The notes under the pieces were generated by a model, which was not told where the DNA came from, made no database searches, and saw only the letters and a list, made by a program, of their open reading frames with translations. From Cellulosimicrobium arenosum (lineage in GTDB: Bacteria; Actinomycetota; Actinomycetes; Actinomycetales; Cellulomonadaceae), in contig NZ_JACYHB010000007.1 in assembly GCF_014837295.1 (NCBI RefSeq), forward strand, positions 62,001 to 126,000: 64,000 nucleotides of DNA, written 5' to 3'. Position numbers and translations under genes: made by a program. Within the stretch, counting starts at the first letter, position 1. Every line of letters starts with the position of its first letter. This document shows positions 8,504 through 16,626 of this stretch, piece after piece.

Positions 8504-9666
8504 AGCGAGATCTCCGGGACGTCGAGACGGCGCCCCTCGGCCGAGGAGCGCAGGCCGAGCTCGGCGAGCTGGACGCCGCGCGCGGCGGAGAGCAGGTCGA
8601 AGCGGTGCGGGTGGCCGGCGTGGACGTCGCGCAGGAACTCCTCCCACTGCAGCTTGAACCCGTTGTCGAGGTCGGCGTTCGCGGGCACCTCGAGCCACTG
8701 GTCGCGGAACGGCTCGGTGACGGGCAGGTCCGGGTTCCACACGGGCTTCGGGGTGTGCGCACGCTGCTGCGCGACGCACTTGCGCAGGCCTGCGACCGCG
8801 GAGCCGTGGGTGCCGTCGACCTGGAACTCGACCAGCTCGTCGCGGTACACGCGCACGGCCCAGGAGGAGTTGATCTGCGCGACGACGGGGTCGCCCCCGG
8901 GTGTCTCGATGCCGAAGATCCCGTAGGCGGCGTCGTCGGCGGTCGCGTCGTACGCGTCGCCGCTCTCGTCCCAGCGGGTCGGGATGTGCGTGGCGGTCTG
9001 GGCCGAGACGGTCTTGACGGTGCCGAGGATGCCCTCGAGCACGTAGTTCCAGTGGCAGAACATGTCGGTGGTCATGCCGCCGCCGTCCTGGGCGCGGTAG
9101 TTCCAGCTCGGGCGCTGCGCGGCCTGGTGCTCGCCCTCGAACACCCAGTAGCCGAACTCGCCGCGCAGGGACAGGATGCGGCCGAAGAAGCCCTCGTCGA
9201 CGAGGCGGCGCAGCTTGACCAGGCCGGGCAGGTAGAGCTTGTCGTGCACGACGCCGGCCGTGACCCCGGTCTCGTCCCGCAGGCGCGCGAGCTCGATCGC
9301 CTCGGCGAGGGTCTCGGCCGTGGGCTTCTCGGTGTAGACGTGCTTGCCCGCCTGCATCGCCTTGGTCAGCGTCTTGGCGCGCAGGGAGGTCATCGAGGCG
9401 TCGAAGACCACGTCGGTGCTCGGGTCGGCGATCGCTCCGTCGAGGTCGGTGGTCCAGTGCTCGACGTCGTGCCGCGCGGCGAGCTCGCGGACCTTGGACT
9501 CGTTGCGTCCCACGAGGACCGGCTCGACCTGCAGGCGCGTGCCGTCGGGGAGCTCGACGCCGCCCTGGTCACGGATCGGCAGGATCGAGCGGACGAGGTG
9601 CTGGCGATAGCCCATGCGGCCGGTGACGCCGTTCATGGCGATCCGCAGGGTTCGAGTGGTGGTCAT
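8500..9666 (-). CDS. Gfo/Idh/MocA family oxidoreductase
   Basis: Second dehydrogenase of this class, 388 residues. The nucleotide-binding start is IAMNGVTGRMGYRQHL, a variant in which the usual GxGxxG is replaced by NGVTGRMG. The EKP motif is present (YTEKPTAETL). The substrate domain contains GGMTTDMFCHWNYVLEGI, typical of the subgroup found with DUF993 genes. The ATG was chosen because GGAG lies about 7 bases upstream and because homology begins there; an upstream extension of 45 residues lacks any domain. It is the first gene of the unit, downstream of a LacI-type operator. Confidence 0.88.
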   Translation of the reverse strand: MTTTRTLRIAMNGVTGRMGYRQHLVRSILPIRDQGGVELPDGTRLQVEPVLVGRNESKVRELAARHDVEHWTTDLDGAIADPSTDVVFDASMTSLRAKTLTKAMQAGKHVYTEKPTAETLAEAIELARLRDETGVTAGVVHDKLYLPGLVKLRRLVDEGFFGRILSLRGEFGYWVFEGEHQAAQRPSWNYRAQDGGGMTTDMFCHWNYVLEGILGTVKTVSAQTATHIPTRWDESGDAYDATADDAAYGIFGIETPGGDPVVAQINSSWAVRVYRDELVEFQVDGTHGSAVAGLRKCVAQQRAHTPKPVWNPDLPVTEPFRDQWLEVPANADLDNGFKLQWEEFLRDVHAGHPHRFDLLSAARGVQLAELGLRSSAEGRRLDVPEISL

Positions 9667-9726
9667 GTCGGCTCCGTTGCGTCGGTCCGGTCGTGCGCCG
9701 GGCTGGCGGGCTCCGCGGTTCGCCGC

Positions 9727-9740
9727 GGAATGCGCTTTCC
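9727..9740. promoter_or_regulatory. LacI-family operator upstream of the dehydrogenase-DUF993-isomerase unit
   Basis: The 14-mer GGAATGCGCTTTCC is a near-perfect palindrome (one mismatched pair) with the central CG typical of LacI/CcpA-family operators. On the minus strand a TAGAGT hexamer (plus coordinates 9744-9749) resembling a -10 box lies just upstream, so a bound repressor would block promoter escape. The adjacent lacI-type gene at 9798-10820 is the obvious candidate binder. Confidence 0.6.
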
Positions 9741-9797
9741 CACACTCTACCCGGGGTCGCGGCCAGCGTCTAGCAGGGCAGCGGGTCGCGCACCCGG

Positions 9798-10820
9798 TCA
9801 TGGACGGGGCGGTGTCGAGGCACGGACGACGACCTCGCCGCGCACGACCACCTGCTGGGCTGGGTCGTCGGCGAGCGCGAGCCGCGCCGCGGCCGCACCG
9901 ATCTCCTGGAGGGGGAGGCGGACCGTCGTCAGCCCCGGGACGACGTCGCGCAGCGTCGCGATGTCGTCGAACCCGGCCACCGCGACCTCTGCCGGGACGT
10001 CGAGGCCGCCGTCGCGCAGCGCGGCCATGGCGCCGACGGCCATGACGTCGTTGACGGCGACCACGGCCGTGCCCGGTCGCCCACGGAGCACCGGCAGGAC
10101 GCCGGTCGCCGCACCGTACCCGCCGTCACGCGTGAAGTCGCCTGTGACGACCCGCTCGCCCGGCACCTCGACGCCGTGCGCGGCGAAGCCCTCCAGCAGG
10201 CCCTGCGTCCGCTCGTCGGCGGTCTGGTGGCCCACCGGGCCACGCAGCACGACGACGTCCCGGTACCCGAGCCCGCACAGCGCCGCGGCGAGGTCCCGGG
10301 CGCCGTCACGGTTGGCGATGCGCACGCACGGCAGGTCGCCGAGCGGCTGCCCGACCGTCGCGACCCTCCCCCCGCCGTCGACGTACCGTGTCAGCGCGGC
10401 CGTCAGGACGGCGTCCGACCGCCCTCCGTCCAGCCGGCCGCCCGCGAGGACGATCGCCCGCGCGCGCTGTCGGGAGAGCAGCTCGACGACCTCGACCTCG
10501 CGCACGGGATCGGTGCGGGTCGAGGCGAGGGTGACGACCAGGCCCTCCGCCTCGGCGGCCTCGCCCAGACCCGCGGCCACCGACGAGAAGTACGGGTCCG
10601 CGATGTCGTGGACCACGAGGCCGAGCGCGCTCGACCGGCCGCGCGCCATCGCCTGCGCGTTCGCGTCCGGCGTGTAACCGAGCCGTGCCGCGGCGTCCCG
10701 GACACGGTCGCGCAGCTCGGGACGGACCGTGCGGGTGGCACTTCCGTTGAACGCGCGCGAGGCCGTGGCGAGCGAGACCCCGGCCTCGCGAGCGACGTCG
10801 CTCAGGGTGGGGGAGGGCAC
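9798..10820 (-). CDS. LacI family transcriptional regulator
   Basis: DNA-binding repressor of about 340 residues. The N-terminal helix-turn-helix and hinge are TLSDVAREAGVSLATASRAF, followed by DANAQAMARG; the rest is a periplasmic-binding-protein-like effector domain (ALGLVVHDIADPYFSSVAAG). The GTG at 10820 places the HTH at residue 4 as usual; the open frame runs 39 codons further upstream without family support. It is transcribed in the same direction as the dehydrogenase operon, whose operator lies just after its stop, so it probably controls that operon in response to a sugar. Confidence 0.9.
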   Translation of the reverse strand: MPSPTLSDVAREAGVSLATASRAFNGSATRTVRPELRDRVRDAAARLGYTPDANAQAMARGRSSALGLVVHDIADPYFSSVAAGLGEAAEAEGLVVTLASTRTDPVREVEVVELLSRQRARAIVLAGGRLDGGRSDAVLTAALTRYVDGGGRVATVGQPLGDLPCVRIANRDGARDLAAALCGLGYRDVVVLRGPVGHQTADERTQGLLEGFAAHGVEVPGERVVTGDFTRDGGYGAATGVLPVLRGRPGTAVVAVNDVMAVGAMAALRDGGLDVPAEVAVAGFDDIATLRDVVPGLTTVRLPLQEIGAAAARLALADDPAQQVVVRGEVVVRASTPPRP

Positions 10821-10969
10821 GAGGCCAGGGTAGAGCCACCACGCCGCGCGCGGCAGGTGCCGCGCGCACGCGCTCGGGTGCGCGGCGGGGCGGGTGACAG
10901 GGCCCGGGTGAACACCGGACCGGACGAGAGCCGGCACGGTGCCGCTTGGACGATCCGGCCCGACGGTGA

Positions 10970-12007
10970 ATGATCGGACCCATGCTCACACCAGCCACCG
11001 GCGCGCCCGGATCGCGCATCGTCGGCCTCGGTCACCACCAGCCCGAGCAGACGCTGACCAACGACGACATCGCGCAGCGCGTCGAGACCAACGACGAGTG
11101 GATCCGGTCCCGCACAGGGATCGTGACCCGGCACGTCGCCGACGACGGGACGACCGTCGCGGACATGGCGGTCGGTGCCGCACGGCACGCCCTCGACGAC
11201 GCGGGCGTCGCACCGGCCGACGTCGACCTCGTGATCGTCGCCACGACGACCGCGCAGGACCGCTCGCCCAACACCGCGGGACGGGTCGCCTACCACCTGC
11301 GCACCGGCGTCATGCCCGGTCAGTCCACGCCGGAGGAGGCCTCCGAGCTCGACCTGCGCGGCGTCGTCGGCCCCGCGGTGATCGACGTCAACACCGCGTG
11401 CTCCGGGTTCGCCCACTCCGTGGCGCTCGCCGACCAGGCGATCCGGGCCGGGTCGGCCCGTACCGCCGTGGTGGTCGGCGCGGAGAAGCTCACCGCGTTC
11501 ACCGACTGGACCGACCGCAGCACGTGCATCCTGACCGCCGACGGCGCCGGTGCCGTCGTGCTCCAGGCGAGCGACGAGCCCGGGGTCGGGCCCGTGAGCT
11601 GGGGCTCCGAGCCCGACCTGACACCAGCCGTCCTCATCGAGGCGCCCGGGGAGAAGTTCGCCCAGGACGGGCGTGCGGTGTTCAAGTGGGCCATCACGCG
11701 TGCTGCCGAGCGGGCTCGGATCGTCGTCGAACGCTCCGGGATCGCGCTCGAGGACGTCGAGGTGCTCGTCGCGCACCAGGCGAACCTGCGCATCATCGAG
11801 CCGCTCGCGAAGGCGCTGGGCCTGGAGGACCGCGTGGTCGTGACGGACATCGTCGAGTCCGGGAACACGTCGGCCGCGTCCATCCCACTCGGGCTGTCCA
11901 AGTGGTGGCACGCGGGCAGGATCCCGGCGGGTGCCCCGGCGCTGCTGTTCGGGTTCGGCGGCGGGTTCGCGTGGGCGGGGCAGGTCGTGGAGACGCCTGC
12001 TCGCTGA
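10970..12007 (+). CDS. 3-oxoacyl-ACP synthase III (FabH-like)
   Basis: Thiolase-fold condensing enzyme of 345 residues. The triad is visible: Cys in VNTACSGFAHS, His in VAHQANLRI, Asn in SGNTSAAS; the end matches the family (LLFGFGGGFAWAGQVV). KAS III enzymes join an acyl-CoA to malonyl-ACP to start fatty acid or polyketide chains. There are no other fatty-acid genes here, so it may be a secondary paralogue. An unusual insertion of roughly 20 residues (after RVAYHLRTGVMPGQ) lies between the NTAG helix and the active-site Cys. Start is uncertain: ATG at 10970 or 10982, neither with a clear ribosome site, so the mRNA may be leaderless. Confidence 0.87.
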   Translation: MIGPMLTPATGAPGSRIVGLGHHQPEQTLTNDDIAQRVETNDEWIRSRTGIVTRHVADDGTTVADMAVGAARHALDDAGVAPADVDLVIVATTTAQDRSPNTAGRVAYHLRTGVMPGQSTPEEASELDLRGVVGPAVIDVNTACSGFAHSVALADQAIRAGSARTAVVVGAEKLTAFTDWTDRSTCILTADGAGAVVLQASDEPGVGPVSWGSEPDLTPAVLIEAPGEKFAQDGRAVFKWAITRAAERARIVVERSGIALEDVEVLVAHQANLRIIEPLAKALGLEDRVVVTDIVESGNTSAASIPLGLSKWWHAGRIPAGAPALLFGFGGGFAWAGQVVETPAR

Positions 12008-12056
12008 TGGGTGCCGGGTGCGGGGTGCCGGCGGCCGGGCGGCTGCGTTCGGCCGC

Positions 12057-12153
12057 CGGCGGAGCGAGGGTGGGGCGGGTCTACCATCCGCCCGCTCGGT
12101 CCTCGCGGGCTCCCGCCAGGCCCGCCACGACCCGCCCCACCCTCGCTCCGCCG
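12057..12153 (+). repeat. Palindromic element, copy 1: 24-bp arms around a conserved 49-nt core
   Basis: A perfect 24-bp inverted repeat (12057-12080 with 12130-12153) encloses the core at 12081-12129. The core matches, at 42 of 49 positions, the minus strand of 52724-52772, while the arms of the two copies are unrelated in sequence. Inside the core, GCCCGC (12090-12095) pairs with GCGGGC (12105-12110) around a 9-base loop. In the other copy the same stem reads GCCTGC/GCAGGC, a compensatory change. It lies 50 bases after the fabH-like gene and before the convergent beta-helix gene. It fills most of the 299-base gap between them and may end transcription, but the core conservation needs another explanation. 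Confidence 0.8.
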
Positions 12154-12306
12154 TCGGCCTTCGTCGTCGCGTGACGTCGCGTCGCTCCCCGTCGTCGCGT
12201 GGCGGCGCTTGCGACGAGATGCGGGTCGTGCCCGTCGACCGGTGTCGGTGACGGCGACGACCCGCATCTCGTGACTGTCGTGGCGGCTCGGTGGGTTACC
12301 AGGGGA

Positions 12307-14961
12307 TCACGGGTAGCTCACCACCTTGGCGGGGACGGTCTCGGTGCCGCTGGCCTGCGGGCCGGTGCCGTTGATGACGTGGGCGTAGGTACCCGCGCCG
12401 CCGAGGGAGACGGTGAGGAGGGAGTGCATCCTCACGCCCGGCACGTCCGGGACCTCGAAGCCGTTGTCGACGGTGATCGAGGCGTCCGTGGTGAAGACGC
12501 AGTAGGAGCCCAGGCCCCATGCCTCGTGCTGGGTGACGTCGTCGGTGACCTTGTAGGCGGCGTAGCCGCGGATGCCGTCGTGGGTCCAGTCCTCGACGCT
12601 GGGCGGGTCGTAGGGGAGCTCGTTCTGGTAGAAGATCGTGCGTCCGTTCTCACCGTTCCACAGGGTGTTGTACTTCTGGTAGTGCTCGACGAAGAGTCCG
12701 TAGGCGTCGACGTCGTCCCCGTTCACCACGAGGCCGTAGTCGGCGGTGTTGACGTTCCAGCCGATCCCGGCGCCGTGGTCTCCGCGCCACGACCAGATGT
12801 GGTCGATGATCGTGTCGTCGGCGTTGATGACGATCGCGCTGCCGACCTTGCCGGCGACCGCGCCGCCGACGCGCACGAACACGTCCTGGATGGAGATCGG
12901 GTCGTCGGCGTGGTCTGCCGTCGAGCCCTCGGTGCCGACGGTGAGCATCGTCGGGGACTTCGTCTCGCCAGCGTCGAACAGGATGCTGGCGACCTTGACG
13001 CCGTCGACGTCGCCGACCCGCATGGCGGTCTGGCCGGCGTCGGGGACGATGGTCGCGTAGCCGAGGCCGAGCACGACGGTGTCCGGGTTGTTCACCTCGA
13101 TGGTCTCGTCGAGGTGGTAGATGCCCGGGGTGAGCAGCAGGTGCAGCCCCTGGTCGAGCGCGGCGTTGATGCGGTCGGCGCTGTCGCCGGGCTGGGCGAC
13201 GTAGAACTCGTCGAGCGGGATCGAGGAGCCCGGCGTGGACCCGTTCTTCCACGTGGCGCCGCGGGTGCCGTCGCGCAGCTCGGGGACGAAGACGGCGTAG
13301 TCGTCGCCGTCGAGGTAGAGGTAGGGCTTCTCGCGGATGACCCCGGTGGTCGCGAGCGTGGTCACGGCGGGCTCGGGGAACGAGGTCGCCGGGGCGTTCT
13401 CGGTGCCGGAGAACACCATGTTCCACAGGGTGCCGTCCCAGCCACCGGTCAGCGTCGAGTCGCGGGTGTACCACTGCTGCTGGGTGTAGCCGCGGACCTG
13501 GCCGTCGACGACGGAGTCGGCGATGTATCCGCCCGACGCCCAGCCGTAGCGCGAGGAGTGCAGCATCATGTTGCCCTTGACGTGGACCCGGCGCATGGGA
13601 GCGGCCTGGGAGACCGCCCAGCGCATGTCGCCGCCGGTCGGGGTGACCGCGAGGTTCTCGACGGAGCGCCAGAAGTTCTGCGTCGCGTTGCCCTCGAACC
13701 ACTCCGCGTCGGCCCAGATCCCGCCGGTGATGTTGACGTCGTCCGGGTTCTGGCCGAGGCCGTTGACCGAGGTGTTGAACCCGACGTTCGCGTGCACGGG
13801 GTAGGTGCCGGGCTCGAACAGGAACTGGTCGCGTCGCTGGCCGAACTGGTTCGTCTCCTGCTCGGCGTACGCCTCGTCCAGCGAGGCCTGGATCTGGTCG
13901 ACCGGGGTGTCCGGCCCGAACACGTGCACGTTCGGACCCAGGTCACCACCGCCGTCGATCTCCGCACCGGGGTCGGTGGGATCGGTCGGGTCCCCCGGGT
14001 CGGTCGAACCGTTCGTGAGCACCCTCAGCTCCCAGAGCGAGTAGCCGTACCCGGTGCCGCGCTGCGAACCGACGAGCCGGACGTAGCGGCCCGAGCCGTC
14101 GACGTCGAGCGCCTGCTTCCCGCCGGCCCCGTCCGTGACCGTGCGCACGGTGCTCCAGGTGTCGCCGTCGTCGGACGCCTCGATCGTGAAGCCCTTGCCG
14201 TACGCGCCCTCCCAGTCGAGCTCGACACCGCAGAGGTCCTGCACGGACCCGAGGTCCACCTGGATCCACTGGGCGTCGGAGAACTCGCTGCCCCAGCGGG
14301 TGTCGGCCTTGCCGTCCACGGCCAGGGCGGCGGAGTACGCCCCCTCGGCCGACGAGGCCGTGGCCGTCGCGCCGAGCGCGGCGTTCGCGTCGCAGTCCTC
14401 GTCGGGCTGACCGCCGTCGTCGTCACCGCCGTCACCGGGTTCGTCGTCGGGCTCGCCGTCGGCGCCGACGGTGCCGAACACCTCGAGCTCCCAGAGCGAG
14501 TAGCCGTAGCCCGTCCCGCGCTCCGTGCCCAGGACACGGACGTACCGACCCGTCCCGTCGACCTCGATCGACTGCTCGCCGCCGGCACCGTCGGTGACGG
14601 TGCTCAGCGTGCGCCAGGTGGTGCCGTCGTCGGACGCCTCGATCCGGAAGCCCTTGCCGTACGCGGCCTCCCACGTCAGCGTGACCGAGGAGAGGGTCGA
14701 GACCTGGCCGAGGTCGACCTGCAACCACTGGCCGTCGGAGAACTCGCTGCTCCACCGCGTGTCGAGGTCGCCGTCCACGGCGCGCGCGGCGGCGTAGTCG
14801 CCCTGCACGCTCGACGCGGTGGCGGCCTTCCCCCGGGAGAGGTTGACGGGCTCGTCGTCCCCCGGTGCTGCGATGGCCACCATCGGCGTCGCCACGCACG
14901 CCGCGGTGAGCGCGGCGGCGAGCGAGACCAGACGGCGTCTCGGAATCGTGCTGAGATCCAT
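12307..14961 (-). CDS. Secreted beta-helix protein with two F5/8C domains
   Basis: Exported protein of 884 residues. A signal peptide (RRRLVSLAAALTAACVATPM, ending near AIAAP) is followed by two F5/8 type C (discoidin, CBM32-like) domains at about residues 38-160 and 188-310. They are clearly related (both contain EFSD.QW and GYGYSLWEL) and are joined by Asp/Pro-rich linkers. The remaining 550 residues look like a right-handed beta-helix of the pectate-lyase-3/GH55-like type, with repeated strands such as GVKVASILFDAGE and TIIDHIWSWRGDHGAGIGWN. It probably binds and cuts a plant or fungal polysaccharide. Relatives are, as I recall, sometimes labelled adenylyl cyclase; nothing here supports that. 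The ATG has AAGGCAGG upstream. Confidence 0.82.
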   Translation of the reverse strand: MDLSTIPRRRLVSLAAALTAACVATPMVAIAAPGDDEPVNLSRGKAATASSVQGDYAAARAVDGDLDTRWSSEFSDGQWLQVDLGQVSTLSSVTLTWEAAYGKGFRIEASDDGTTWRTLSTVTDGAGGEQSIEVDGTGRYVRVLGTERGTGYGYSLWELEVFGTVGADGEPDDEPGDGGDDDGGQPDEDCDANAALGATATASSAEGAYSAALAVDGKADTRWGSEFSDAQWIQVDLGSVQDLCGVELDWEGAYGKGFTIEASDDGDTWSTVRTVTDGAGGKQALDVDGSGRYVRLVGSQRGTGYGYSLWELRVLTNGSTDPGDPTDPTDPGAEIDGGGDLGPNVHVFGPDTPVDQIQASLDEAYAEQETNQFGQRRDQFLFEPGTYPVHANVGFNTSVNGLGQNPDDVNITGGIWADAEWFEGNATQNFWRSVENLAVTPTGGDMRWAVSQAAPMRRVHVKGNMMLHSSRYGWASGGYIADSVVDGQVRGYTQQQWYTRDSTLTGGWDGTLWNMVFSGTENAPATSFPEPAVTTLATTGVIREKPYLYLDGDDYAVFVPELRDGTRGATWKNGSTPGSSIPLDEFYVAQPGDSADRINAALDQGLHLLLTPGIYHLDETIEVNNPDTVVLGLGYATIVPDAGQTAMRVGDVDGVKVASILFDAGETKSPTMLTVGTEGSTADHADDPISIQDVFVRVGGAVAGKVGSAIVINADDTIIDHIWSWRGDHGAGIGWNVNTADYGLVVNGDDVDAYGLFVEHYQKYNTLWNGENGRTIFYQNELPYDPPSVEDWTHDGIRGYAAYKVTDDVTQHEAWGLGSYCVFTTDASITVDNGFEVPDVPGVRMHSLLTVSLGGAGTYAHVINGTGPQASGTETVPAKVVSYP

Positions 14962-15038
14962 TGTCCTGCCTTCTTCGTGTCGGGACGGTCGTGGGGATCG
15001 CCGTCCGGCCGGTTCCGGGCACACGCGTGCCCGCGGTG

Positions 15039-15075
15039 CGGCGCCGGGGCCTGGTCGTCAGGCGGCCCGGCGCCG
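15039..15075 (-). terminator. Hairpin after the DUF1996 gene
   Basis: CGGCGCCGGG (15039-15048) pairs with CCCGGCGCCG (15066-15075), and the stem continues inward with CCTG/CAGG after a small bulge. It sits between the DUF1996 gene and the downstream beta-helix gene on the minus strand and may attenuate read-through. Confidence 0.5.
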
Positions 15076-15098
15076 TACCGGTGGAGGGTCGTGCTGGG

Positions 15099-16514
15099 TC
15101 AGTCGACGAGCTCGTAGTTCTCGTCGAGGACGGTGCCGCGGTGGGGCTTGTAGAGGTCGTACCCGCGGGGGTTGCACTGCAGACCGCCGTTGATGCACTG
15201 CTCCACGAGCCGGTCGAGGACCTCGGGCTCCCAGGCGTTGACGAAGTCGTAGTGCCACGACTGGTCCGACCCGCTCGCCAGGTGCACGTCCGTGAGGTCG
15301 CCGCTGACCGGCCAGGCGATCTTGAACTCGAGCATCGGGACGGCGACGGGGTGCGACAGGGGGCACTGGCCGTCGACGGGGTAGGCCATGTGGGTCTGCA
15401 TCATGCCGCTCTTGAGGTGGACCCCGTCCCAGCAGCTCGGCGCCTGGTAGCGGACGTTGAGCTGGGTGCCCGGGTCGCAGTAGTCGGGGATGGACCAGCT
15501 CTTGGAGATCTCGCCGCACTCGAAGCCCTCGACAGCGCCGGGGGCCGTGCGGAAGTCCTCCTCGGTGGCCATCATGTTGCCGGCGATGAGCTCGATGCCG
15601 GCCGGGAAGGGCTGGACCTTGGTGTAGTCGTCGATGCCCGACTTGTAGTAGATCGTCATCGGGATGTCCGGGGCGATGCGCTCGTCGCCCTTGTACAGGG
15701 TCGGGAACCAGTAGGCGGAGTGGTCCTGCGGGACCGTGCACGACGACTCGTCGCTCGCGAGCAGCGACTCGGACGTGGAGAAGGCATCGGTCGCGTCGTT
15801 GCCGACGAACGTGTGCATGTGCGACCTGCCCGGCTCGCCGGGGAAGACGATCGGGTCGTCGGGAGCGAAGTGCGAGAACGAGCAGTTCGCCTGGAACTCG
15901 TGGTGCGTGACCTCGTCGTCCCACTCGGGCGGGTCCACCGGGTCGGTGGCCTCGCCGTCGCCGAACACCTGGAGCTCGAATACCGAGTACCCGTACTGGG
16001 TCCCGCGCTGCGTGCCGACGAGCTGGACGTAGCGTCCGGAGGTGTCGACGTCGTACGACTGGTCGCTGCCGTTCCCGTCCGTCACGGTCGCGACCGTGCT
16101 CCACGTCTGGCCGTCGTCGGACACCTGGAGCGTGAACGCCTTGCCGTACGCAGCCTCCCAGTCGAGGTCGATGCGCTCCAGGTCGTGGGACTCGCCCAGG
16201 TCGACCCGGAGCCACTGGTCGTCGCCCGGCTGGCTCGCCCAGCGGGTGGAGCGGTCGCCGTCGACGGCGAACCGTGGGCCGAGGCCGCCCGACTCGGAGC
16301 TCGACGCGGCGGTGAGCGCGCCCTGCGAGAGCAGGGTTCCGGGCGCCGCGACCGCGACGGTCGCCGCGCCGAGCGACGAGGCGACCAGCGCTGCAGCAGC
16401 GGTGGCGGCCACGGTGCGCGCCCGTCGTCGGGCCCGAGGGGCGGGTGGGGCAGGGGTGCGAGGGGAGTCCCCGGGCTCCCGGGGGATGTCGGTGGTGCGG
16501 TGAGTCGTGCGCAT
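15099..16514 (-). CDS. Secreted F5/8C plus DUF1996 protein
   Basis: Exported protein of 471 residues. An Arg-rich N-region precedes a signal peptide (TVAATAAAALVASSLGAATV, cleavage near AVAAPG). An F5/8C domain follows at about 60-185 (DQWLRVDLGESHDLERIDLD; GTQYGYSVFELQVFG), then a DUF1996 domain to the end. DUF1996 is best known from fungal secreted proteins; its signature is seen as CSFSHFAPDDPIVFPG and RSHMHTFVGN, and it has many Cys and conserved His residues. The SHMH and QTHMAYP His motifs could bind a metal (inference). Biochemical function is unknown; the shared carbohydrate-binding-type domain and the operon suggest a role in polysaccharide attack. GGAGG lies about 5 bases before the ATG. 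Confidence 0.85.
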   Translation of the reverse strand: MRTTHRTTDIPREPGDSPRTPAPPAPRARRRARTVAATAAAALVASSLGAATVAVAAPGTLLSQGALTAASSSESGGLGPRFAVDGDRSTRWASQPGDDQWLRVDLGESHDLERIDLDWEAAYGKAFTLQVSDDGQTWSTVATVTDGNGSDQSYDVDTSGRYVQLVGTQRGTQYGYSVFELQVFGDGEATDPVDPPEWDDEVTHHEFQANCSFSHFAPDDPIVFPGEPGRSHMHTFVGNDATDAFSTSESLLASDESSCTVPQDHSAYWFPTLYKGDERIAPDIPMTIYYKSGIDDYTKVQPFPAGIELIAGNMMATEEDFRTAPGAVEGFECGEISKSWSIPDYCDPGTQLNVRYQAPSCWDGVHLKSGMMQTHMAYPVDGQCPLSHPVAVPMLEFKIAWPVSGDLTDVHLASGSDQSWHYDFVNAWEPEVLDRLVEQCINGGLQCNPRGYDLYKPHRGTVLDENYELVD

Positions 16515-16550
16515 GGCGTCCTCCGTCGACGTCGTCGTCAGGTGGTGCGC

Positions 16551-16618
16551 GTGCCCGGTCCTCGATGACCGGGCACGGGATCGGGCGGGGGTGGCGGGTG
16601 CTGGACCGCCACCCCCGC
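16551..16618 (-). terminator. Two tandem hairpins between the GH2-like and DUF1996 genes
   Basis: First stem: GTGCCCGGTC (16551-16560) with GACCGGGCAC (16567-16576), 10 bp and a 6-base loop. Second stem: 16585-16597 with 16606-16618, 13 perfect base pairs (GCGGGGGTGGCGG) and an 8-base loop. They lie directly after the GH2-like gene on the minus strand. They could terminate or protect the upstream message, so the lower genes may depend on read-through or their own promoter. Confidence 0.6.
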
Positions 16619-16626
16619 GCGCGTGC

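Noticed and set aside
12307-14961. Adenylyl cyclase label that I recall being attached to similar beta-helix proteins
   Set aside because: The protein is exported, has discoidin domains and a beta-helix, and shows no cyclase motif.
12199-15117. 972-codon plus-strand open frame across the beta-helix gene
   Set aside because: Val/Asp/Gly/Arg-rich repeats with no fold; it is the complement of the secreted protein gene, which has a signal peptide and recognisable domains.
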